Positions 34,184 to 42,104 of a stretch of DNA of 44,347 bases are shown here, in pieces; position 1 is the stretch's first letter, and every line of letters starts with the position of its first letter. This DNA comes from Sinorhizobium psoraleae (GTDB taxonomy: Bacteria > Pseudomonadota > Alphaproteobacteria > Rhizobiales > Rhizobiaceae). The notes under the pieces were generated by a model that saw only the letters and a program-made list of their open reading frames with translations, did no database searches and was not told the DNA's origin. The stretch is taken from the NCBI RefSeq assembly GCF_013283645.1, contig NZ_JABEKV010000012.1, positions 13,277 through 57,623 on the forward strand, read 5' to 3'. The position numbers and the translations under genes are program-made.

Positions 34184-34648
34184 ATGGTTAAACTGGTTCT
34201 CGACGACAACAAAGCCGTTGCCACTCCCTTTGCCAAGTGCTTGGTGCGATTGATTCGCGCACAGGATTCCTACGGGTCGTGGAAGGAAAAGAGCGACATT
34301 GACCTGCTCTCCTGCTTTACCGTTCCTGAAGAAAAGCGCAGTGTGATTCCAATCATGGGCGATCCCGATCCGGACGTTCTGTGGAGGCTCGACGTCTTTT
34401 ACGGGGCGGTTGGTGTCGCAATCGAGGAGCGCTCCGGCTTACTGGTATGGCGGACCATGGAAATCAACCAAGAGGGCTTCGGGCGCGTCCTTTTTACGAC
34501 CAGACGGCTGGTCGTTCTGTCGAAAACACTGCGCGACGTTCACCGGTTTGGCTTCAGTACTCTTCGCAGGCTCGCCAAAACGGGCGCGAAGCTGGTCAAC
34601 GATGCGGCCCGAGTCATCGAAGCTTATCCGGACGTGGCTCTGGCGTAA
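34184..34648 (+). CDS. NifX-associated nitrogen fixation protein (DUF269), copy 2
   Basis: This is a second, full-length copy of the gene at 30940, with 154 residues. It keeps FAKCLVRLIRAQDSYG, IPIMGDPDPDVLWRL, GFGRVLFTTRRLVVLSKTLR and VHRFGF, but clearly differs from copy 1 across its length, so the duplication is old. GAGGA lies before the ATG. A broken CCE_0567-type gene overlaps its stop codon (TAATG), the arrangement expected after this family in other nif operons. This copy may therefore be the one in the original gene order. Confidence 0.88.
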   Translation: MVKLVLDDNKAVATPFAKCLVRLIRAQDSYGSWKEKSDIDLLSCFTVPEEKRSVIPIMGDPDPDVLWRLDVFYGAVGVAIEERSGLLVWRTMEINQEGFGRVLFTTRRLVVLSKTLRDVHRFGFSTLRRLAKTGAKLVNDAARVIEAYPDVALA

Positions 34649-34850
34649 TGGAGCCTATGTTCGAGAAAATCACGCCAGAGCCTGAAGACATCAAGAAGAC
34701 GGTTCGAACGCTGGAGTCGCGTGCTGGAAATGCAAAGACGGCGCAGGGCCTTGCCTAGGGCTTTGCGACCGACTGGGGCGAAATCATGGCCATCGCCCGA
34801 GAAAAACGTTCGGGGCTTTGCTCAACGAGACCCTGCCGACGTGATCATTC
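34648..34850 (+). pseudogene. CCE_0567/DUF683-type nif protein, interrupted
   Basis: The frame MEPMFEKITPEPEDIKKTVR leads into LESRAGNAKTAQGLA and meets a TAG at 34756. The same frame continues with GFATDWGEIMAIAREK, which together resembles the small helical nif protein (about 70 residues) that usually follows the NifX-associated gene. A further shift near 34810 gives QRDPADVIIQGK. It starts inside the stop codon of DUF269 copy 2. Confidence 0.6.
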
Positions 34851-34874
34851 AGGGGAAGAACCAGGAGAACCGCA

Positions 34875-35435
34875 GTGCCCTTCCGAAACTTTCCTGGCAT
34901 CTTCTGCTTGCTCCTGTGCACCAATGCTCTCGCTGTCGATATGGTCTCACATCCTGTTCGCAGCTTGTTTGTCATGACACTCGTTCATTCTCTGCTTCTG
35001 CAAATGGCTTATATCGGAAGCGTCTTCCTTCTGGTCTGTGTAGCTGCGCTCGCAGAAAGGTTCAAAGGACCAAGCATTTTCGGTCCTTTTAACGGCGCGC
35101 GATTCCCTACGTCCGTTGGAGAAAGGCAAGGCCCGGCGGATTGTCGCCCGTGCCCAGCCCGCTTGGGCCAAAGTGGACGGAGAACGGGATGGAAAAGGGC
35201 ATTACGCCGTCGGAGCGCCTGCATCCGCGGGCAATTCTTCGGACTACAAGGCACGCCATCAACCAGAGGTCCTGGCCAAATTAGTAACGCTGCCGATCCT
35301 GGGGCACCGCCGAGTTATAGCGATTTCATTAGTCACGCGCCTAGGAGCTCCGACATCACTCGAGGCCCGAGACAGCGTGACGTCTCGCCACCGGGATCCT
35401 TCCCAATTAATCGCAAATCTACTGCGGGAGCGTGA
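34875..35435 (+). CDS. SyrA-like small membrane protein, copy 2, with unusual long tail
   Basis: The first 60 or so residues match copy 1 (MPFRNFPGIFCLLLCTNALA, then FVMTLVHSLLLQMAYIGSVF), again with two hydrophobic helices. The start is GTG with AGGAG seven bases upstream. After about residue 58 the family part ends, and the frame runs on for 120 residues of Arg-, Pro- and Ser-rich sequence that looks like read-through of noncoding DNA, probably after loss of the native stop codon. It may be functional or decaying. Confidence 0.5.
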   Translation: MPFRNFPGIFCLLLCTNALAVDMVSHPVRSLFVMTLVHSLLLQMAYIGSVFLLVCVAALAERFKGPSIFGPFNGARFPTSVGERQGPADCRPCPARLGQSGRRTGWKRALRRRSACIRGQFFGLQGTPSTRGPGQISNAADPGAPPSYSDFISHAPRSSDITRGPRQRDVSPPGSFPINRKSTAGA

Positions 35436-35454
35436 ATGCTTGATTTAAGGAAAT

Positions 35455-35960
35455 GCAAGGCGGATAGGAATCATCGGCGGCGGTATTGTGGGGTGGCTTG
35501 CGGCGGTTGCGTTGTCCCGTGTTTTCGACCCAGATGTGGATCTCACGGTCATAGAGGCTCCGCCGTTGTTTCCACTTGGTCTGGGGGAGGGGACTCGCTC
35601 AACCTGATTGACACATTGTGTCGTAATGATCTCGACATGGACGTTTTTCGGTGAAGCCGGTGCCACATGTAAGCATGGCGTACTCTATGAGAATTGGACT
35701 GGTGGAGGAGTTTCGGATCGCTACTACCACCTGTTCGGCGGACCAGGCATTCCGGAAATCGAGTATCAGGTCGATGGCTCCTTTCCTCTGCTGTCCGCGA
35801 GGATCGGGGTGGGGGAGAGCCTTCACACGTGCATCCCCGGAGTTTGAGGCGATCGCCAGGAATGCATCGCAGCAGGAGTTGGACGAGTTCGTCGCGGCCG
35901 GCCAGTCCGGGCTCTATCACTGATACCATTTCGATGCCGGCTTTGAGCGGTACCTGAAAT
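35455..35960 (+). pseudogene. Tryptophan-halogenase-like flavoprotein, broken N-terminal part
   Basis: The frame from about 35460 encodes RIGIIGGGIVGWLAA (FAD-binding GGGxxGW) and LTVIEAPPLFPLGLGEGT, the start of a flavin-dependent tryptophan halogenase-like protein. It stops at 35605. Other frames continue with LNLIDTLCRNDLDMDVF, then FGEAGATCKHGVLYENW and DRYYHLFG, in family order, so there are at least two frameshifts. The remainder, including the WxWxIP region, is not seen. Function lost. Confidence 0.6.
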
Positions 35961-36049
35961 CGGATTGACCTGGCACGTGGGATCAACTTCCCGGGACACT
36001 GCGGCTGCGGGATTAAGCTTGATCGGGGCCATGTGTAGCCTTGCAGCTC

Positions 36050-36330
36050 TAGAGCGAACAACTCGAGGTCGACTTCGCCGTCGACGCCTCCCGGTGCCTC
36101 GGCAGCAACGGACAACCGTCATCCGCTTGCAGATATTCGCCGCGATGATCGCCTACGCGCTGCTGCGCATCGCCGCCCGCCTCCGGCACATCAGCCTCCC
36201 GATCCTGCTCTTTGCCGGCATCGATAAGCCGCCGCCCATCAATCCAAGCCGACCAAGACCGCGAACATTCCAAATCGGATGGCCTTCTTCTATGCCTGAA
36301 CTTCCCCGACAGCCCTGCGCACCGAGGGGA
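36050..36330 (+). pseudogene. IS4-type transposase C-terminal fragment
   Basis: A plus-strand frame reads TTVIRLQIFAAMIAYALLRI and AARLRHISLPILLFA, like the C-terminal end of IS4/IS5-type transposases. The catalytic part is absent or scrambled upstream. Identification from memory. Confidence 0.45.
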
Positions 36331-36459
36331 TGAAGCCGTCGTTGTCATCCTGGTTCGGAGGATGATGCGACCCGGGTGCTCCGCCGTCGAGCGACCGGTT
36401 CGCCACCCACTAGACAATATCCCTTGCGCTATGGCGCCGGTTCGGGAGGCATTAGTAGC

Positions 36460-36842
36460 GGGAAGCATCCGACCGCCTCTGCTCGAAACGCCTCAAGCCG
36501 CTGATCCCCATCTTGCTCCGGCTTTTAAGCGGCATCGCCGGCTGCATCTTGATATCGAGCTTCGCGGCAAGCTGCCGACAATCGGCGCAGCGACCATGGA
36601 TCGCCTCCTGCCCGAAGTGCGTGCTGTGGCCCGCGGCGGACAACGCCGCCGTGCCGGAATGAGTTCGGCGGTTCGGCGGTCGGTTCCTGTGCGTACGTTC
36701 GGAGACTGGAACGATCCGCCGCCAGGTTATGTCGAGGTCGACTTCGTTGTCCAATACGGCACCTCTGCGTCCCCGCAGCTTCGTACAGACAATGGTGCTG
36801 ACTGATACCGCGACGGATTGGACCGAATGGCTCGGGGATGCT
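36460..36842 (+). pseudogene. Integrase-core transposase fragment
   Basis: The frame contains ATMDRLLPEVRAVARGGQRR, AGMSSAVRRSVPVRTFGDWN and PGYVEVDFVVQYGTSAS, then shifts frame into FVQTMVLTDTATDWTEW and a stop near 36844. This matches the entry to the catalytic core (first Asp in EVDF) of an integrase-type transposase. The N-terminal half and the end are lost. It may be the counterpart of the fragment at 14222. Confidence 0.6.
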
Positions 36843-37169
36843 TAACCTGCGTCCTTTTGTGTGAAGGTGCATAACGGCGGAGACGTTTCTAGGCGTGTCG
36901 ATGCTCCTAAAGCACGGGCTCAAGAAATCGGGACTGAAATAGTGAGAGCTCGCGGCGCCAAGCTTACAGCCATGCAGCGTTCCTAGCGCGCCCTAAAGGG
37001 CACGCGCTGTGGAGGGAGGGCGAGGAGGGGCCTTGTCGCCTCATTGATTGGTGCACTCACGGCGAAGCAGCAGGAGATCAACCATAAGTGAAGTCAAAAG
37101 TTGACGTTCCCCTTGATTCTGTAGTTCATTGAGGCCAAATCGTTTTGTGGCTAAGGGAGGAATTTTACA
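36843..37169. other. Intergenic upstream of syrB-like gene
   Basis: No gene recognised. A short frame ending SMLLKHGLKKSGLK (near 36899-36943) may be the tail of a lost gene. Confidence 0.4.
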
Positions 37170-37619
37170 GTGGCTGACGAGAGTGACACGGGACCAACTG
37201 CCGCGCCTGACGCGGCTGCGGGAACAGAATCCCAGACCGGTAAAAAGCAGCGGTCGGCAAGGCGTCAAAAAGCGACTGCCGAACAGATTCGCGGCTCAAA
37301 GACAACGGCTGCCAAGCCGAAGAAATATAGCGAACAAGAAAGGGTCGAGAAGCTCAAGCTGATCGAGACGGAAGTCGCCGAGCACAACAGCACCCTCAAG
37401 GACGCCATCAAACGCGCTGGCATATCGGAGCAAACTTACTACCAGTGGAAGCGGGCCGCAAAGCCTGTTGGTCAAAAGGCCGACACGCCTGTGTCTACCA
37501 CCGATGAGTTGGCAGATCTTGTTCAACTCGAAAATGAAAACCAGAGACTGCGTAATCTCCTCGCGGAAAAACTGCGTACAGAAAATGCCGAACTGCGCAG
37601 GAGACTCGGGCTGGATTAA
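37170..37619 (+). CDS. syrB: SyrB-like transcriptional regulator
   Basis: This 149-residue protein of the rhizobial SyrB family, of which the S. meliloti member represses syrM, is therefore linked to nodulation and exopolysaccharide control. Order: a low-complexity Ala/Lys/Thr N-terminus (1-55), a transposase-like helix-turn-helix (about 80-105, KDAIKRAGISEQTYYQWKRA), and a C-terminal coiled coil (115-149, LVQLENENQRLRNLLAEKLR). It starts at GTG with GGAGG nine bases upstream. A related gene lies 180 bases downstream. The symbol is by similarity. Confidence 0.8.
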   Translation: MADESDTGPTAAPDAAAGTESQTGKKQRSARRQKATAEQIRGSKTTAAKPKKYSEQERVEKLKLIETEVAEHNSTLKDAIKRAGISEQTYYQWKRAAKPVGQKADTPVSTTDELADLVQLENENQRLRNLLAEKLRTENAELRRRLGLD

Positions 37620-37798
37620 TCGAAGACGGGAGCTCTGCAGAGCGTGCAATTGGCGCTCTGTGGGCTCGTGAAAGACATGCCAACTGGCGGGGGTAAGCCG
37701 CTCGTGCACTGATCAGTTGAATACAGTGGGTTCATGCTGTATCTGTCCTACCCGGTAGATATCCAGTGTCGCCGATCGGCGCTGTGCGGTTGAGATTT

Positions 37799-38365
37799 AT
37801 GAAAACGCCATCACGCAAGTTCACTGTTGAGTTTAAGTCGGCGCGACGCCGGCAAAAAGGACCGACGAACTCCATTTGGGGGGAGACGGACTTCGAGGCT
37901 TTGGCCCGCGAAGCGAAAGTTATAGCGCCGCATCTGTTCAATTCAACAGAAGCGACGGCAGCGCACGGTAGAGATGAGCGCCCTCCTGTTGATCCGAACC
38001 CACGTTTTGAAGTCGATAACACCGGCAAGGATGCAGAGCCGCCGGTAGCATCGACCGACAATCCTGAGGTCAAAGCATCGACGCTACATGAGCCCAGTCC
38101 TCAGGCATCCGACGCAGTTGTGGAAATCCAAGAGGCCCCGCCAATCTCGCAGCGTCGAGCACGGCCCAAGAGACAAAAGCGCCTTGAGTTTACTCCAATA
38201 GATGTACATGAGGATAAGACCGGGCAGACTTTAGAACGCCTGATCTCCTCCGACGAACTCGCAGCCCTCGAGGTAGAAAACCGGCGGCTCAAGAACTTGC
38301 TCGCTGCAAGGCTTCGTGAACAGAACTTACAGCTCAACAAAATGCTTGAGCGATTTCGCACATAA
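37799..38365 (+). CDS. SyrB-like protein, second paralogue
   Basis: The product has 188 residues from Met at 37799 (MKTPSRKFTVEFKSARRRQK), a basic N-terminus common in SyrB-type proteins of rhizobia. The middle is Pro-, Ala- and Glu-rich. The C-terminus (from about 150) is a Leu/Glu coiled coil, AALEVENRRLKNLLAARLRE, that closely parallels the end of the SyrB-like protein just upstream. The clear helix-turn-helix of that protein is not evident here. The frame opens at 37766, but the inner ATG fits the family. Confidence 0.65.
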   Translation: MKTPSRKFTVEFKSARRRQKGPTNSIWGETDFEALAREAKVIAPHLFNSTEATAAHGRDERPPVDPNPRFEVDNTGKDAEPPVASTDNPEVKASTLHEPSPQASDAVVEIQEAPPISQRRARPKRQKRLEFTPIDVHEDKTGQTLERLISSDELAALEVENRRLKNLLAARLREQNLQLNKMLERFRT

Positions 38366-39007
38366 GGGCCGAAGAGTTCAGCGCATGGGACGACCGCGTC
38401 CGAACGGGCAGCTGCGTTAAGGAATTCAACGCCTCTCAAGCTGAACACGCCTGCTGAACGAGTAGTGCTCACGAGTATCGGTGCGCTCGGCGCCCTGCTG
38501 TCGAACCGCGAAAGCTCTTTGGGAACAACGGCCGGTAATGTCCTGAAGATTCTGCAAATTCTCTGTGTGGAGCGACCATGGCAGGCTGGTGCTGCTTAAC
38601 GTCACTTGGTTCCTCTCGAGCAACACCAGCATGCCCCATGCAGGCGTGAAAGATCGATAGTCGCAAAAATATGAGTGCCGACCTGAAGGTTGCGAACGGG
38701 CACTCACAACAGGCCGTCCGTAACCTGCCGATTTGTTGCCGCGGAGATTTCGCCTTGGCGCGGGCGACAAGTTTTCGTCGTTGACAAAGCTGTCGAGGAA
38801 GTCGTTCCATTCTTCCGTCGATCGACGGGCGTAAGCAGAGCATTCTGACGCTCCTTCACGCAGACGGGGTCAGAGGATTGGCGCTGCCTTGCTTGAGGGC
38901 TAATTGAATAATGACCTACGACCCCGTGGACTCTTGAATGGACCTCAAAGTGTACGCATTCGGCGTAGGCCGCAGCGATCGAGCGGTTTGCATGTTATGC
39001 TTGGTAA
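38366..39007. other. Intergenic, no gene recognised
   Basis: Minus-strand open frames of about 115-125 codons occur, but they have no recognisable family. A frame containing STEEWNDFLDSFVNDENL near 38770-38830 might be a gene remnant. Confidence 0.4.
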
Positions 39008-39367
39008 ATGGATATCGACGAGGACAAGATCGACGACGCTGTCCTGGCACTGCTATGGCTGACGCTGCATGATGGGCGTCGGGCGTGGAAGGGATTCGAT
39101 TGGAATGCGACAGACCGACTGTTCAAGAAGGGCCTGATCGGTGATCCGGCGAGCAAGACGAAGTCCTTGATCTTGACGGATGAAGGACTGCAGCGATCAG
39201 AGGCATTGTTTCGGGAGCATCAGCTCCATTTGCGCTATCAGCCGCGAGGTTCGTTCCGACTTCTGACCACGCAGCTCCCTTTGCAGCTTTTCGATATGGA
39301 CCTTCTGACGAAGAATGATCGCCTGATTATCGGCTTCCTTGGCCTTGGCGACGGCAAGATCGGCTAA
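39008..39367 (+). CDS. DUF6429-type protein, 3' end replaced by IS66 DNA
   Basis: The first 69 residues (MDIDEDKIDDAVLALLWLTL, WKGFDWNATDRLF, LTDEGLQRSEALFRE) match a small family of unknown function common in rhizobia near insertion sequences. After about 39214 the frame reads through the antisense of a transposase gene (HQLHLRYQPRG onward), so the last few native residues are lost and 50 foreign residues are added. Probably not functional in its present form. Confidence 0.65.
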   Translation: MDIDEDKIDDAVLALLWLTLHDGRRAWKGFDWNATDRLFKKGLIGDPASKTKSLILTDEGLQRSEALFREHQLHLRYQPRGSFRLLTTQLPLQLFDMDLLTKNDRLIIGFLGLGDGKIG

Positions 39368-39454
39368 GGCGGCGGCGCGTTCCGCACGTGCTACGACCAG
39401 CTCAGCCTCGAGAGCCGCGGCATAATCGGGATGCTGTTCCGAGCCGGTTTCCAT
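39203..39454 (-). pseudogene. IS66 tnpC transposase, N-terminal fragment
   Basis: The minus strand encodes the coiled-coil N-terminus of IS66 TnpC (AELVVARAERAAALADLAVA, IEKLQRELRGQKSERTSRLI). It ends abruptly after QMELML near 39210, where it meets the DUF6429-type gene. The catalytic domain is gone. It follows tnpB by 67 bases. Confidence 0.8.
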
Positions 39455-39521
39455 GCTCGAAGTGAATCACAAAGCCACTGATTTGCATAGCTTTTCTTCA
39501 GAATCCAAGCCGCAAACCCAC

Positions 39522-39869
39522 CTATCCGGCGCTCGTCGGCCGCCATGTCTGTTGCGGGTTTCGCCAGTCTATTCCAGACAGGAGATAGGAGAGTTGCGCA
39601 GAAGAGATGGTCACTACGCCGCCCTCAATGGTCGGCCAGATGAACCGCCCCCGCTCCAGCTTTTTTGTAAACGTGCAACTGCCCTGGCCGTCGTGCCAGA
39701 TCACCTTCAGATGATTGCTCCTGCGGCCTCGAAAGCAAAACAGATGCCCACAGAATGGATCTTGCTTCAAAATCTCCTGGACCTGCAGCGCCAGGCCGGG
39801 GAAGCCGCGCCGCATATCCGTATGGCCCGTCGCGAGCCACACCTTAACCCCACTCTCAAACGGGATCAT
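39522..39869 (-). CDS. tnpB: IS66 TnpB (Orf2)
   Basis: This 115-residue accessory protein of IS66-family elements carries the signature MRRGFPGLALQVQEIL, CGHLFCFRGRRSNHLKVIW and FTKKLERGRFIWP. It appears full length. Its start overlaps the tnpA stop codon by four bases. The element is incomplete because tnpC is truncated, so it cannot move by itself. Confidence 0.9.
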   Translation of the reverse strand: MIPFESGVKVWLATGHTDMRRGFPGLALQVQEILKQDPFCGHLFCFRGRRSNHLKVIWHDGQGSCTFTKKLERGRFIWPTIEGGVVTISSAQLSYLLSGIDWRNPQQTWRPTSAG

Positions 39870-40249
39870 AGCGCTCTCGACCGTCCCAGAACTTCAAGCA
39901 CCCGAGACAGCGTCGCCTGATCAAAGCCGACGCCGACTCGCACGCTCCGGCCATCGCCGACATCGATCTCGATTGGGCAAGGCTGCGATCGAGCAGTACA
40001 GCCTTCCGGCAAATCCGACGTCGCCACCTTGACCGGAACGAATCCCAGTCGGGCCCCGCCGTTCTCAACAACACCAAACTCGCGACGCCACCTGTAGACC
40101 AACGACCGATCAATCTCGTGGCGACGAGCAACGTCCGTCACCGAGCTGTCGCCGTGCAAAGTTTCCGAAACAATTGCCTCTTTGTCGGCGCGGGTGAAAT
40201 TCCGGCGCCGCACACTCCCGGCCAAAATCTCAAAATCATGAATAGACAC
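39866..40249 (-). CDS. tnpA: IS66 TnpA (Orf1)
   Basis: This 127-residue IS66 accessory protein has an N-terminal helix-turn-helix (RADKEAIVSETLHGDSSVTD, RRHEIDRSLVYRWRRE) and a C-terminal domain ending in LSRVLEVLGRSRAL. It starts at a GTG. It overlaps tnpB by four bases, as usual in this family. Confidence 0.88.
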   Translation of the reverse strand: MSIHDFEILAGSVRRRNFTRADKEAIVSETLHGDSSVTDVARRHEIDRSLVYRWRREFGVVENGGARLGFVPVKVATSDLPEGCTARSQPCPIEIDVGDGRSVRVGVGFDQATLSRVLEVLGRSRAL

Positions 40250-40470
40250 GTCGTTATCCTCGTGGTTAGCAACGTGGCGAAAACGCCAGCCTCACGAAAA
40301 CAACCTCAATTCCTCAATAAAACAAGGCGGCCCTGCCCGTAGGGATACCTCAAAGTGGCATCGCAACAAACATCACCGGCGTCCCACCATCCGGCGGCCC
40401 TAGCCGCTCCTCGTCAAGGCCTCGATATCTCCGCCTATAAATTATATGCCGACACATCGGAAGAATTAAT

Positions 40471-40800
40471 ATGGATGCCCACATGCCCGCAGTTGCGAAA
40501 ATGCTGAAGGCGAGCGAGGCTGCCGTTGTCTCGCGGGTGAGCCTACGCGACGTCAATCGCATCATCGACGAGCACATTCTCCCCGAAGCCTTTGTCTACG
40601 ATGTTGCCACATCCGTAGCGGCCGGCCATTCGACGGGACGTATCCTCGAAACCTGGCCTAGCCTCGACGCAGAGAAGCAGGCTAGCCTCAATCTATGCTG
40701 AAGCCAACCCCTGGCACGGTCACTGCCGCGCGTCTTCGGCGACCTTCCCGAAGGCTCGGTCATCATCAGAGATCGTTGCGTCCCTCGGAGTTTCTGATCG
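40471..40800 (+). pseudogene. DUF433-type antitoxin, frameshifted
   Basis: The frame starts MDAHMPAVAKMLKASEAAVV and RVSLRDVNRIIDEHILPEAF, an N-terminal domain seen in DUF433 antitoxin-like proteins. It reaches ILETWPSLDAEKQASLNL and stops at 40701. Two frameshifts later the expected end (GDLPEGSVIIRDRCVPR) appears near 40738-40790. The central part looks short. It pairs with a toxin remnant immediately downstream. Confidence 0.5.
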
Positions 40801-40850
40801 ATAAGTGCCTCAGTCCTGAACTGGAGTTACGTCCAAGACTTCTGCGAATC
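40788..40850 (+). pseudogene. PIN-like (DUF5615-type) toxin N-terminal stub
   Basis: SEFLIDKCLSPELE resembles the first residues of DUF5615/PIN-like toxins (FLIDECLSPEL). The similarity ends after about 15 codons. It lies directly after the DUF433-type remnant, as expected for this gene pair. Confidence 0.45.
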
Positions 40851-40914
40851 CCTTCTTCGTCAGCCCCCTCCGTTTGCGAGCGAGGCTGAGACGACCAGGT
40901 GTGAGCATGACTGC

Positions 40915-41239
40915 TTACTTCCTGCGCACCGTGATATCGAAATCCTGTCCGTCATCTTCGGCAGGCATCTCGACAGCAATCCGTTCCCACTCGCCGGCGC
41001 GAATGATCCATATGCGCTCGCTGTTGCCGACATAGAAACCGCCACGAAATTCAATCGGGCGTGATAGCTCTGCTCGGACGTCCTTCCCGTCGTCAAACAC
41101 ACACAACTGCCAGAGATCGAATATGTCGCGCCTGATCTCCCGCGGATTCTCGACGGAAAAGATCAAGCTGACTGTTCAGGTCGGTAATCTTCTCCGCCAT
41201 CGGGCCGTTAGGTCCCATCAAAGCTTTATCGCCAATCAT
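40915..41239 (-). pseudogene. Hypothetical gene, apparently frameshifted
   Basis: From ATG 41239 a frame reads MIGDKALMGPNGPMAEKITD and LNSQLDLF, then shifts near 41155 into a longer conserved-looking frame (ENPREIRRDIFDLWQLCVF to DFDITVRRK) ending at 40915. A TTG start at 41166 would give 83 residues by itself. I recognise no family. Its 5' end lies within the palindrome that precedes abiEi, so the two are divergent and may share control. Confidence 0.4.
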
Positions 41240-41279
41240 ATGCAAAAACCCTGTTATTTTGTTTGTTTTTGCGTATGAT
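41235..41279. promoter_or_regulatory. Palindromic operator upstream of abiEi
   Basis: ATCATATGCAAAAAC (41235-41249) and GTTTTTGCGTATGAT (41265-41279) are 15-base inverted arms with one mismatch and a 15-base AT-rich spacer. It ends six bases before the abiEi start. AbiEi antitoxins are known to bind inverted repeats in their own promoter, so this is the probable autoregulatory site. Confidence 0.7.
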
Positions 41280-41285
41280 TAGCGG

Positions 41286-42104
41286 ATGTCATCTTTGGAC
41301 GATTACATCGAAAAAAAGCTTATAAGCGGGTACTCGACATTTACCCGCGAAGAGGCTTTGGCTGAGCTGTCGCTCAAACCTGACGCCTTCACTGCAGCTT
41401 TGACGCGTCAAGTCTCCAAGAAAAGATTAGCCAACCCGAGGCATGGATTTTACATCATCCTGCGGCCTGAGGACAAGATTGCCGGTGCTCCAGATCCGGC
41501 GCGCTGGATCGACCCGTTGATGAAATATCTGGGCATAGACTATCGGATATCCCTCTTACGCGCGGCCGCGATGCACGGTTCCTCGCACCAGGCCGCAATG
41601 GTATTTCAAGTTGTCGTCCCGCAACAGTTCCGCTCGATGGTGATCGGGCGCCACCGCATCCAGTTCATCTATTTGGCGCCTGCCATCTTTAGCGCAACCA
41701 ACCAAAAGGAATGGCTGACTTCCCTGAAAACGGATGCCGGCTACGCTCAAGCTGCAGGCGTGGAGCTAACCCTGCTGGACTGCATCCGCTATTTTAAACG
41801 CGCCACCGGTATCAATGGTGTGGCGCAAATTGCGAAGGACATCGGCGGCAGAGCGAATCCGAAGAAGTTGGCGTCGATTGCGCAGCACTTCGAAAATACG
41901 TCCGTCAGACGTCTCGGCTATTTGCTCAATTTGTCGAACCACAAAAAACAGGCTGACGCATTGCAACCATTCGCCCAGCAGTCCGACAAGTATACGCCAC
42001 TCGATCCATCGGTGAGGCCTCTGTTCGAGGGCCTTTCCATCTCCGAGACAAGGGATGACCGGTGGCGCCTCGACATCAATGAAACCGTGGAGATCGACTT
42101 TTGA
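41286..42104 (+). CDS. abiEi: AbiEi-type antitoxin and autorepressor
   Basis: This 272-residue antitoxin belongs to the AbiE type IV toxin-antitoxin/abortive-infection family. The N-terminal winged helix (about 15-60: FTREEALAELSLKPDAFTAA, RQVSKKRLANPRHGFY) would bind the palindrome just upstream. The C-terminal domain (80-260) matches the AbiEi_4-type antitoxin region (SLLRAAAMHGSSHQA, GVELTLLDCIRYF). Its TGA overlaps the toxin start by four bases, giving coupled translation. Confidence 0.85.
   Translation: MSSLDDYIEKKLISGYSTFTREEALAELSLKPDAFTAALTRQVSKKRLANPRHGFYIILRPEDKIAGAPDPARWIDPLMKYLGIDYRISLLRAAAMHGSSHQAAMVFQVVVPQQFRSMVIGRHRIQFIYLAPAIFSATNQKEWLTSLKTDAGYAQAAGVELTLLDCIRYFKRATGINGVAQIAKDIGGRANPKKLASIAQHFENTSVRRLGYLLNLSNHKKQADALQPFAQQSDKYTPLDPSVRPLFEGLSISETRDDRWRLDINETVEIDF

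Noticed and set aside
35455..36000. Reading the 35.5 kb region as a FixC- or monooxygenase-type gene
   Set aside because: The GGGxxGW motif and the later blocks fit tryptophan halogenases better.
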